Of a stretch of DNA of 64,000 nt, positions 20,484 to 33,200 are shown in pieces. The stretch comes from Aristolochia californica (lineage: Eukaryota; Streptophyta; Magnoliopsida; Piperales; Aristolochiaceae): the NCBI GenBank assembly GCA_029961685.1, contig JARWKL010000011.1:5520501-5584500 (forward strand), read 5' to 3'. The first letter of the stretch is position 1, and each line of letters begins with the position of its first letter. The notes below the pieces were generated by a model, which had not been told where the DNA came from, searched no databases, and worked only from the letters and a program-made list of their open reading frames with translations. A program made the position numbers and the translations under genes.

Positions 20484-20980
20484 ATATAAGGCTCATACCC
20501 ATTCCCTTTTCATGTCGGGTTTGTGGAAACTGATTTAAATATTTTTAAAATATGTACATAAATATATTACAAAATACATGTAACTATTTAAAATTAAAGG
20601 TATAATTTTATTAAAAAATAAGGTATTTTAAATTATTTTAAATATATGATAACAGATGATTGATCAACAGCTGTCTCAACCATCCGATCATGATCAATAA
20701 CTATCTCAATCATCCTATAATGATCAAACAACTAGGATTACGATTGTGCATATTTCACACCAAATAATTTTTCATATTAGACCAGCCATATATCGTACAA
20801 TACCAATTCAACCAAATTTTCCTTCCCGACAGTTGGCCATGTAGGGTTTTTAAACCTCCCCTACAAATTTCTCAGTTGAAATAACTCTATAAAATAAAGG
20901 GGCTCAAAAAACAGTTTTAAATGAACTTTCAAGTATCCGCATCATTGTTTCTTTGGAACGAGGCAAATGATTGTTTGTAC
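20484..20980. other. Intergenic AT-rich spacer between the hAT and the RING gene 3' end
   Basis: No coding. About 20650-20725 contains the motif AACTATCTCAATCATCC-like (also CTGTCTCAACCATCCGATC). Similar words recur at 42015-42130, suggesting copies of one small non-coding repeat. Confidence 0.35.
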
Positions 20981-21090
20981 TGATGCAGCGCCTACTAGAT
21001 CTTTTAGTAGCTGCAGATAAGTAGACGATTTTCTTCTGTTTTTTTTTTTTTTTTTTTTTTGGTTTTCTGGAAGTATCATCTGTTCATAAT

Positions 21091-21096
21091 TTTATT
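21091..21096 (-). terminator. Candidate polyadenylation signal of the RING gene
   Basis: On the minus strand AATAAA occurs 185 bp downstream of the stop codon of the RING-finger gene (stop at 21281-21283). A plus-strand poly-T run lies at about 21040-21060, just beyond it. Confidence 0.5.
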
Positions 21097-21280
21097 GAGC
21101 AAGAATGATGAATTGCAAATGCCATTTGTTATTCTAGTCGTACAATGAAATTTACCCCCCAAGAAAATCAGAAACAACAGAGAACAACTGATAGAACCTG
21201 GTGGCCGAATTATCATCTTCTTGGTTGATTTCTTGAGGCTCTAACATCATCAAACTCTCTTTCCTTTCTTGCTTTTCTAT

Positions 21281-24200
21281 TTACAGTATAGAATAAGCTC
21301 GGATCACCTCAATAATGGGTGCACGGCACAGTGGACACTTGCCGTCTCCTCGAACCAATTCATTTGCACATCTGGAACAAGTACACATGTGCCCACATCT
21401 GAACGTGACAACAGAGAGTAAGGTCAACAAACAGTTAGATATGAGAGGGATACAACCAAAGCAAAAACCAATCAAGAAAAATAATGGGGGAACGAACTAA
21501 CAACTAAACTATAACAGTTGAACAAAAAAGAAAAATCATGGTTTTCCATTTCCAGCAGCATAAACCGAGGCTTCCCAGTCCTCGAGGAGAGCCCCACAGT
21601 TCCCAAGGATACTTGCCAATTAAGAAAAATAAAAAGAAGAACGAACTAACAACTAAACTATAACAGTTAAACAAAAAAGAAAAATCATGGTTTTCCATAT
21701 CCTACAGCATAAACCGACGCTTCCCAGTCCTAGGATACTCACTACTAAAACACCCACCCTCAGAGAGAACAGATCAAAAGGCAAACCTGTACAACAGAGA
21801 ATCAATGTGATTGTCACAGCAAACACAGCAAATTCCTTTTCTCACGTGAGCCCATTTTGAACCATCATCTGACGACTCTTCCCCAACACCTGCCACAGAG
21901 TAGCATATTAAAATGGTTTAGGATTTAGGGGTTGAAGCATTTTTAAACAAATGGAAACAGAAAACATAAAGATTTCCAGAAAAGGTCAATCAGCAGCCAA
22001 CTGTTGAACTACACATTGCACTTCACTTTTTCTTAAAGAATTGTTCTCTTGATGTTGAAGCCTAAACCAACGTTGTGTTTCCGGAAAAATATGTAAAACT
22101 CTCCTCATACCATTTACAATTCGTCAGTACGTTAGGGACCTAAGCAATTAAATATTTGTAAGCATATTTTTAATTATTTTTCATATTTGTAGAGGAAAAT
22201 ATAGCCCTGCATGTAAAACAACTTTTTTTTTCATAAACAATGTGAAACAACTTGATCCCTAACTTAAAGGAGAAAACTCAAATAAGCAGATAAGTAATCA
22301 GGATACTTTGCTGAATAACTCATCCTGCTAGTTCCCTTAATATATAATCAACTTTATCCTAAGATTTTCCACAGATTAAAAACCTTTACAGATTCAGGGC
22401 CGCTAAGAAAATCAAATTTTAACATAAAACCAGCAGAAAGAACACACAGGAATGACAAACATTAGAGCAAACTATGATTTAAGGGATTCATGATGTAGTC
22501 CTTCATGGGCTAAAATTGTTTTACTAGTTATCCCTGTTAGCATGAGATTAAGGTTGTGTTTGGAAAACAGAAAGAGAAGAGAAAAGAAGTTTTTTTTCTC
22601 TTGTTTGGATGCCCATGAACAATAAGAGAGAAAATAAAAGAGAAACATCATTTCTCTTATTTGGATGAACAAGGAAAATGGAAAAGAACAGAAAAATTAA
22701 TAATTTAAAATTTTTTAATGATTAAAGTTACATACAAACCTAAGAACTAAAAAATCTATAAGTATTAAATTATTATGATAATACTTTTTTTTTTTCTCTC
22801 TAATTTCTCTTTCTTTTCTTTTCTCTCCAAATTCCATGTTTTTATAAGAAAAATCCATTAACTAAGAGAGAAAGTTAGTTTCTCTCATATTTTCTTTTCT
22901 CTTCAAGAAATTGTACAGTCAAAGACTAGAAAAGGACCTTCTCTCCTCTCTTTTTTTTTTTTTCTTTTCGTTTCTTTTATGTGGTTACCAAACATGCCCT
23001 AAAGGTCACAACAAGGAGATGATCAGTTGATGCAAGAACAAGGCACATCTATCCTTGTCAGTTATAGCACATCTTTGAAGAGATCCAAACATTGTCATCT
23101 ATCTCTCTATTTTGTGACCTCACTTCCACCCAATCGACAAACTATACAGCCAATAACTTAAAGAGAGAAGGGGAGAGAACATTTGCTAATTCCTCATGGT
23201 ACTTGATCATCCACCCTCCATTACCATTGTTCAGTTGAACCCTGCCCTTCCCCTCTCAGCCTATGCCCATCCTCACCCTTGGTGTTATCACTCACATATT
23301 CATCGATTGTTGCTAGGATTCATATATTATGGTCCCGGATCTGACACATGGATTCGTAGGGAGGAAGAAGAGAAAGACGAAAATCAAGCCAGAGGGAAGC
23401 TTGAAAACCCTAGGTTCTTTAAGGATAACGCACACCCCTGAGCTCGTTGAGGAGAACTCAAAACCCTTGTTTACTCTAAATCAATGTTTGACTTTCTCAT
23501 TGCTCTTACCCCTTAAATACGGTTCACCCATTACAAGGTTTAAGATAAAATATTATAAAAATACCTCTATAAATGAAATATTCCAAAAATGCCCATGTGG
23601 CCTATTAATTCTTTAACTGAAATAAAATAAAGTAAATTAAATAAAAATAATTAAAATAATAATGTTATTGTGTGCATAACATCATAGCCCTCAATGTTTT
23701 ACTTTCAGATGTGGTCACTCCATTATGGAGCTTTACCGTGGAGCCAAAAGCAGATAATGGCCTGTTTATTACCACTTTCTCAAGAAGCTCAACCTCCTCA
23801 AAGCAAAAATAAAGAGCGAGAGACGAGGGCTCTCATGTAAGATTAATGAACATCAAGGTAAGCATACTCCCTAGAATCCAAACTTTTGACCTAAGAGAAA
23901 GAATTAGAAGATTGTTACCCCTTTGGAAATGTTGACAAGGATATTTTCAAATGCCAGAATGAAAGCAATGTTAACAAGGATATTTTCAAAGTTTTCAATG
24001 TTATTGCCTCAACCCACCATAGGGAAAAAATAGCATCTCCTCTATCCAAGTCAACTGGGTTGACACTATCTACAAGTATGAGAAAGCTAACATTTCGATA
24101 TAATTAGACCTTTTCAAAAAAAAAAAAAACACTTTTATTAGATTTTTGCCATTTTTATCACAATATATAAACAGATTACCTCTTGATAGGCCAAAAACCT

Positions 24201-27200
24201 AGGAAGTTATTCACATATCAGGATCAATAGGTAAGCATCACAGCCTCTACTTGCTTTTCTTATAATTGTTTGCCTTGAAATGAAGCAAGCTACCTAGAAA
24301 GCTAAGTTTCTCTTTTCGGTAAAATGAACCACCATCACAAAATCTAACTAGCTGGCCTACCCAACACTCTTTGAAGTTAATCACAGATCAGAATCATTAT
24401 TATTCAGTATCCCAGCTTCTCCTTGATTTTTTTGACTTAACAGCTTCAAAACCTTAAAATTGCTTGCCTTGGTATGAAGCTAGCTACTTGGAAAGGAAAG
24501 TTTCACTTTTCAGCAAAATGAGCCACCATCACAAAATCTTTTTTTTTTTTTTATAAAGATGTATTATATTAACACGAGAAAATTTTACAAAGGAAGAGGG
24601 AGCAGATCCCTAACAACAAGAGATTGAAGGGACGCTCCTTGCTTGGCAAGCACATCTGCTGCTGAATTTGCAGATCTCGGAATGTGAGACCAAATACAAG
24701 AAAGTAGTGAGGTAATATCAAAAATCTCCTGAAAGATGTCCTAATGCCTCCACGGCGGAAGGGAAGCACGCTACCATCACGAAATCTAACTAGCCGGCTT
24801 ACCCAATAGTTACTCTTTCTGGTTACCAACAAGTCTAATTGAAATTTTGGGGCCATTATAACAGAATTCTTATGCAAGAAAGCATTTAACAAGTGTAAAC
24901 CTCTTCAATAAAGAGGGAAGAAACTGCAAAAAAAAAAATGTCTTTCGCATAAAGAGGTAAAGCATATAAAAACAGCTTTACCATTAAGTGGCTATGGAGA
25001 CATGTATCAGAAAAACAAGCCTTATAAAGGGGAATCACTTGCTCCAAAAAGACAACCACCCCCCCCAAAAAAAAATACTTCCGCTGATTTCCTTCTAATT
25101 GGTGCCCTCTGACATTCCCTCCCTATCAGATATCCATTTTTGCAAAATCTATATGCAAAACTGGAAGCAGGTGCAATAGCAATCTAAACTTGGGGTTCCA
25201 TAAGGTGTTTTTGGTCAATTTCAGGATGATACTTCAAATAGGCCAGTTCCTCGTTTGTTACAATCTCCAACCTAGTTCAGAATTGTTAGGACCAGCATGT
25301 CTACATTTAGGATCGAGATGTTCTGGTGGGCAGCAAAACATTCAGGAAGGCCCTCTGTAATTCTGAGGCTGCACAGTTCGCTTCCTGCCTCCTCAAAGGA
25401 TGAAGAAAGGACAAGCCGAATCTGTTTGTTAGTACAAAATGCTTCCTTGCAGTTCAGCTGGACAGCTGCTACCAATTTACCAGACATAATTGCTCAATCC
25501 TTATTTATGGTTGCTGGCTGTTGCCACTTGCCTGACACAATTGCTGAATCTTTATCCAAGTTCGCTGCCCAAGAAAGAAATTTCACATGTGATGACCTGG
25601 TAAATTTACCAGACATATTGCTGAATCTTTATTCATGGTTGCTGCCCAAGAAAGAAGTTTCACATGTGATGGCCAGGCAAGAGAGAGATTCAAGTCAATA
25701 ACCCCATAGGAGATTCTGCCGCATAAAAGAAGAATAAGTAATCATAATTTCCTGCCTATGGAAATAATTCCCCCACTGGACGTTCTTTTTTTTTTTTGAG
25801 TAAAAAGGTTTGTATAATGCTAGAGGAAAAGAGAAAGAGTACAATACCTGGCTAAAAAGTACCTTCCTCCGCAAAAGGATGTTGGAGGGAAACGCCTAAT
25901 TTATCCTGTATATCTGCTAGGTGATTAGCGGATCTAGGAATGTATTTCCAATTACATTGCAATTGAGAAATTAAATTACAGATATCCTCAAACAAATCCC
26001 AATGACGCCAAGAAGGTTTAGACAACTTCTTGCACCAATTGATGACGACTTTTGAGTCTCCTTCAACGCAAGGAGGGCCCACCAACCGTTGCTTGAAAAG
26101 TTTTAAACCATTATACAGCCCAGAAAGCTCAGCAATAGTTGAGTCAATTACTCCAATCGGCCCAACAAATGAAAGAAGAAGATTCCCATTTTCGTCATTG
26201 ATGACCCCTCCAAATCCGGGAGGCCCGGGGTAGCCAAAAGCTCTACCGTCAAAATTTAATTTGAAATGTCCCATTGGGGGTAGAGACCAAGTTTCCATAG
26301 CCGGGGGGTGAGATAGGTAAGATATTTCTACTATAAGTCGCCAATTCCCTCCCAAATTTGATCCTTTTAAATTTTGAAATTTTTTCCGCATGAGTATCCA
26401 AGAGGATACTTGGCCCACAATTTTATCAATCAAAATATTCCTCAGAAGGGAGTTTCTATTAAATTTCCGGTTATTTCTCTCTGTCCAGAAGGCCCAGACG
26501 ATATGACCAATGCAACATGACATAAGTAACTTTCTGAGCTTAGGAAGATGAGCGCTAATAACAGTTAGGATTGGGGACGAAAGATCTTGAGAAGGACAAT
26601 ATTGTAGACCAATTTTGTTAACGAGTTCGGTCCAAACAGTATGGGCATAATCGCAGTGTAACAAAATGTGGTCCGCAGTTTCAGGAGTGGTTTGGCAAAA
26701 AGGGCAGAGGGGGTCAAATTTTTGTTTTGGCATGCGGTCCAAATAAAAAACTTTGCTCGAGGGGGTGCGAGTAAGGACCACGCAATGGCAGCGGAATGGT
26801 TGGATTGAGTTGAGTGGAGAGAGAGTAGGAAATTATAGGCAGAAGTAGTAGAAAACATACCTTGTCAGCATGGAGTCCAGATGAGAGAGTCAAATGCATT
26901 TTTGAGTCGTACCGATGATAGACCCGTATAAGATTTGCAACTTCAAGAACTTCCACATCTGAGATCGCTCTTCGAAGATCTAAGTTCTACTCACCAGGAA
27001 TTATTCCTTGAGCAGATATGGTTGCATTTTTGTTTCTTGCCAAAAGAAAGATTTGACAATGGCTGATATTGAAGCTGCTTGGGCCCATCCACCTATCTTT
27101 CCAGAATTTTGTTTGACAACCCATACCAGTATAGCATTTGACTGCATTTTTGAATGCAGGCAACATTGGTGCAATTGTTTTCCACACGGAAGATAACTTA

Positions 27201-30200
27201 TAATATCTTCCACCTTCTATCTACCAGCCATAATTTTTTTCTGCTTTAGCTGCAACAATGTCCCGCCATATCAAAGCCAGTTTCATAATAAATTTCCAGA
27301 TCCATTTCAATAATAAAGCAGAATTTGTTATTGCAGTATCCTGGATCCCAAGGCCACCCATTACAATTGGTTTACAGACATCAGCCCATTTCACAAGGTT
27401 ATATTTTCTTTCCCCATTTAGCACACCCCACGGAAATCTCCTCTTAAGGAATTCAATTCTATTTCGAACTTAGGCAGGACAACGATACAAGGAAAGAAAA
27501 TAAAAAGGAATACCATGGAGACAAGATTTGATAAGAAGGAATACTAGACGTTCTTGATGCATGTTAATAGAATATACATTGTTACATATTCTCTTCCATC
27601 CCCATAGATTCTCTGTTCAGGAGGAGACTTCAGCAATTCAAAGTTACCTCTGCATTACAGTACTTCTAGATCCACTGGGCGGACGCATCTTGCTCCTGAT
27701 TCCTCCGACAATTCACCTCAAGTCAAATTTTAACTGTAGCTCATAGTGCATTCTTTCTCCAGAGGTTTTTTAGCAGTTTTTTTTAAGTGTGAATTTCGAG
27801 CTAGTAAAGCCATTCTCAAAAAAATGGACTCTAATTATTGGTTTACTCAGACCCTTATGCTAAAAAAAAAAAAAAAAAAATCTTCTCCCCATTGGAGATA
27901 AATTCACATACACAGAGAGATTCAAGTGTTTTGACAATTTCTTAGCAACATATGCCAAGGATAGCCAACTCAACCAGAGAAGACTTTAGAGAGTCGGTGT
28001 AACTTGTCACCGCCTTGATGTGGGCGGCACTAAGTAATTCCGTTCTCCTGAAGGATTGTTTTTCAGTTGTTATCCATTGAGAAAATTAGCCCCATTGTAT
28101 TTTGTCTTCGTATATCCATCCTTGACAAAATGATCACTCTAAGGGAAGCAAACAGAACCTCTGACATCAACCCACTTTTTCAAATATCCTCATTCAATGT
28201 CATGTGGCCCATTCATTAAGCTGGAAACATCCTCTGGAAGTTGGCTATGGCTGCACCCTAGCATTAGCTGCGAAATGAGGGCAATGAAGAGTACCTTCAA
28301 CAACTCTTCCACCTACTGGGGATGCCTTAAAGAGAGCCTATCAGACACAATTCTCATGCAGTCAGGCAGTAAAAAGACTTTCTACCCTTCTGACCTCATC
28401 ATGCACATGTTTTGCAAGCCTATTCACATTTGAAAGAGCACATCACTCAAATCTTTCTCATCAGAACCTCCACCACTAGATTACTCAAAGTAAAGTTTGG
28501 CAGTGGTTCTATGGGGAATCCAGTATCTGCTAGAACTGGATTCGTAATTAGCGACTGCGCCTGTAAGCTTCTTGTGGTATCCTTCATTGTGTTAAGCCGC
28601 TAATAAGCATCTATTTTGTCATTGTAGTGAACTCCGTCATTCAAGAGGATTCTCATCCTCTCCACCCAGGAAATTTCACCACTCATCTGAGGCAATTGTT
28701 GTCCATTATAATTCTCATAGTCCCTTGGCAACACAATGTTAACAATATAGTTGAACCCTGAGCTAATCTGTTCAGCAAGTTGCTATGGATAGCATTCTTC
28801 CCCTATGAACTCAGGGTTTATGCAACTAACATACTAGGAAAAAAATCATGTTGATATTTCATTTCAGGTACTTGACAAAAATAAGTAAGCAGCCTAAGAA
28901 AAAACAAGCACACCAAAACAAAATTTGGTGAAAATACCTAACAGATAGCATAGGAATAGAAATAAGATTAGGGTTGGCAAAACTAAATCGAGATAAAATG
29001 CATCAAGGAAGTGTGACTTTCTTTTTGTAGTTCCATATCAATAGATAACAAAGAAGTAAATGTGCTACTATCTCTTGAGGACTACAGGTATGGTAGTTAA
29101 CATTAAAAGTGTACTCATCCTAAACAATCTATGGAAGTAGAAAAATACTGGTGAAAGATCATTTTTTAATAAATCACTGATTACCCGAAATAAGAACCTT
29201 TAAAAAGTGAATTTTTGCTTTCGTGGAATAGAATTTCAAAATGAAAATAAAAAATCAAAAGAATTCTATTTTTTTATTGCTTCTTATGCATTGCCATTAC
29301 ATTAATACTATCAATTAATAGTATTATATTAATATATAGAATATAGATAAATTTTATAATCAAAGTGTTGCATATTTCTACTGAAAAGTGTCCTGACCTT
29401 GTCCCCCTGATGAGCGATTTAAAGCTGCAGAAACTTCCTGCCTTACTGAACGCTGCAACTCAAGCTGCATGTCCATGCAGGCTTCCAACATTCGCTGCAT
29501 ATGGCTCATACCTTGCTGAAGCCTGGCCATGTCTGCTCTGAGGTCATTAATAATCTCCCATTCCTGCAACAAGTTGCAGTTTCCCTCCTATTAGTTATGG
29601 CTCCTACAGCCAAAACAAGATATAGACCATACACTAAATGTCACCAAAAAAGCCACAAAGGTTGGATCAACAACCAAATGGGATCAAACTATTAGACAAG
29701 GTGAAAACATGTGCTGTAAGAAAAAGTATGCTCATAGAGAAGATCATGATGAAGACCACGATATGTAGAGCACAACTTATAACCCATACAGCAAGATATA
29801 GGAGGAACTCTGGTAAGAGAGCAAAACAAAGTAGCAGGATTGCTCTAAAGATCATGTTAGTTCTTCAGACACAGCACCAACACAAACCCATGGACATGCA
29901 CACATGCAAACATGCATGAAACAGAAAATATATTCAAGATAACAATGGAGGAAGGAAGAGGAGTAAAAGAAAGCATACAGTTATCAAGAACAAGGAACAT
30001 TTCCTAGTAATCTACGTTGTTCCATTCGCTCTTCCCCAATGAAATATATCTTTTTTTTATAAATATACTGATGGAATAAATGGAATCATTAATGTTGACC
30101 AGTAAACAAATACTCTAATAAGAGAATAATAAAACAGAAAAAACAAACAACAGATGAAATTCAAAAGAGGCAAGACAAATAACTCTCTAAATGTTTGCTC

Positions 30201-33200
30201 AAACCCCTCTATACAGGAACCTTATAGCATTTTCTCAACTGATATGGTTCAGGAACATGACCAATATGCGGCAATGTTCTCAACGAATGCACCCACAAAT
30301 TTCCAAAATTGAGAAAAGTTGTACCCTGAGACATGCCAATCGTGATCAAACAATAGCATGCTGACTTAAGGCCAAAGACTCCATATAAAATCCATAACCT
30401 GGCAAGGAAAATTCATAAGCAACAGCAAATTAAGATCAGAACAAAAGAAAGAGTACCCACAATTTCAGAACGGTGCATTCCATGCCTAGGCCAAGTAGTT
30501 TGATGAATGTCCTGATGCCAAAGTGGTTGAGGTGGTGGAACAGGTGGTGGGACAGGTGGTGGGACAGGTGGAGAAGGCAGAACGAGCGGTGGTCTTGCAA
30601 CAGCATCAGATTGCTCTTCGTTCTGATCATCTCTCTGCTGGCCTTGAATTGGCACAGTGGATACAGGGGCAGGCATCACCCTATGCAGGTCCCAGTCATA
30701 AGGTGAACGTCCTTGCCTCTGCACATATGACTGTATCAATTGATCTAAACTTTCTCGAAAACCACTTCTCAGCAGATTAGAAACACTCCGCCTGCACCAA
30801 TAAGGAAACCTCCCTCAAGTGAAAAAGATATAAAAGAAAATAAATAAATTGTAGCAATTAAACCTCCTTCAATAATGACATTACAGAAGCTTCGTTATTC
30901 AATAAAAATTTAAAGAGCACCTGCTGACAAGCTCCCTGAGCTCCATACTGTACACATTATCATCATCAGGTGGGTGGAATCTATTGACTCTTCTAACTGG
31001 AATTGCCCTTCTTGTTCTTGAAGAACCAGATGGCCCGGCATCTTGCCAATTATCTATAGCTTCTTGAGGAATGTCCTCATGCCAGTGTTCCTGTCCTTCA
31101 TCCAGATTGCGAACATCTCCAACATCGCCATGTTCCAGAGTTTCCCCTGGCCACACCTGGGCTCCACTCTCCTCCCAGTTGCTACCATCATGATCAGAAT
31201 GGCCATTCTGCCACTCATTTAATGTACCCTCAGTAGATTGCTGCCACTCCCTTTGCTCATTTGTGATTTCTCCCTGCCAACTAACAACTTGTGAACTAGA
31301 ATCTTGCCAATTTATCCTTTCATTAGGTGTGTTAGTGTGAATCTCCAGTTCCCTTGTATTTCCGTCCTCAGACACCTGAAGCGCATGAATGTCTTCGGTC
31401 CTAGGAGGAGCTTGTTCATGGTTTTCAGTGGATCTCTCAATCAAACTTGAGGAGAATTGATCATTTCTAGGGCCAACAAGATTGGGATTACTGGAAGTAT
31501 CAGATTGGCTGCTTACTTGACCTCTAACAATAGTCTCTAATCTGGAACGGAATCCCTCCCTGGTGGTAGCAAAAAGCATTAATCATATATGCAGACAACA
31601 ATAATCTAATCATCAGACTGTAAAATCACTCAAGAGAACATTTATGAGCTTGAATAGCCAGAAAACATTTGGAAGCACCCAAAAGAACAATCTAAAGTAA
31701 ATCACACAAACACGGGCACAGGCACAGGCACAGGCACATGTACACACACAAACACAGGCACATGAACAAAGAAGAACACCCACATAAAAAAATTAAAAAA
31801 ATTAAAAAAAATCATGGCAGATAGTGTCAAGACCAACTTTTGCTAAAAAAAATTATATCTTCTTTGCTTTGTCACTTTTGATAAGATCTTCACTTTTTCT
31901 TTTATTGTTGCTTCATACGTATACTACACCAAATACCCCTGGAAAGACTTGAATTCGAGACCTAAAACTAGAATGCAGCACATGTGCCCATTGACCAAAA
32001 AGCCCAACTGATTGATGAAATCCTCATTTCATTCTCAAAACAATAATGTCAGCCAATATACTGTTGAACTTTTTTAGTGAAATTTCCAATATATAATACT
32101 TCATAAAAAACTATGATGTAACAGGTTGACAACATGTGGGTCATGTTATCACTTTTTCTTTTAATGTTCATTACATACACATACTACGTCTAATACCCCT
32201 CGAAAAACTTGAATCAAAGACCTAAAATTAGCATGCAGCACATGTGGCCATTGCCCAAAAGGCCCAAACAATTGATGAGATCCTCATTTCGTTCTCTAAA
32301 CAATAATGTTAGCCAATATAATGTTGAACTTTTTAGTTGAAAATTTTCGATTTATAATACAACATAAAAAACTATACTTGAACAGGTTGACAACATGTGG
32401 GCCATGTTATTCAGTTGAGGTAATATCTTAAAAAAGGATGAAGATAAAAAATAAACCTCTAGCTGAAACCACATTTTGTTTCTCCATAATAAAATACACA
32501 AGCACATTCCAAGGATTTGGAGAGGAGGCGGTCTGTAGAAGTTTTTTTTTTTTTATGAATGGTGCATATATTAATAAGATAAAGAAAAAAAATACAAACC
32601 TAATGCCGGGGGCCTGACTCCACAACAAAGTGTTGGAGAGAGATGCCCGCCTTGGCCTGGGAAGGCAGTCTGTAGAAGTAATCATCCTTTTTCAAAAATC
32701 ATTTTTTCAGCTCCAAATCTCAAGAGCAATTTAGCTAAAATGGCTCAGTAACGATTTTGATCCTCCTAATACCTAGTCCGCCAGTGTTTTAGAAGACAAA
32801 CATCATCCCACGAGACCAAAGTGTACTTAAATTCATGACGTGCCTACATCCTTTGCTTAATGAGAAGTAGTGTACAAAAGAGATACAAAACTACACTTTA
32901 TGATTAAAGCTCTTCAGATGATGAACTGACAAAAATAAATGGAGCAGCCTTGCAGATATTAGTCTATTAACTACTTACATAATAACATGTCCATGTAATT
33001 GTAGCATTACTTCAGAAGCCAATTACACAATGAGCAACATGACTGAAAAAAAGGTGAGCTATAGTTAATGGTCATAATTGATTAGAAAATAGAGACATAG
33101 TAATCGTCTTTCGGTAGCATCAATCTTATTCGCAATTGAGGCAAGACAAGGTAGAAAGGATAGAAAATAACTAGGAAAGCCAGCAAGCGTATATTTAGTC

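Noticed and set aside
22552..23000. Firm MITE assignment
   Set aside because: Terminal repeats are short and imperfect and the target duplication is ambiguous, so it is kept only as a low-confidence feature.
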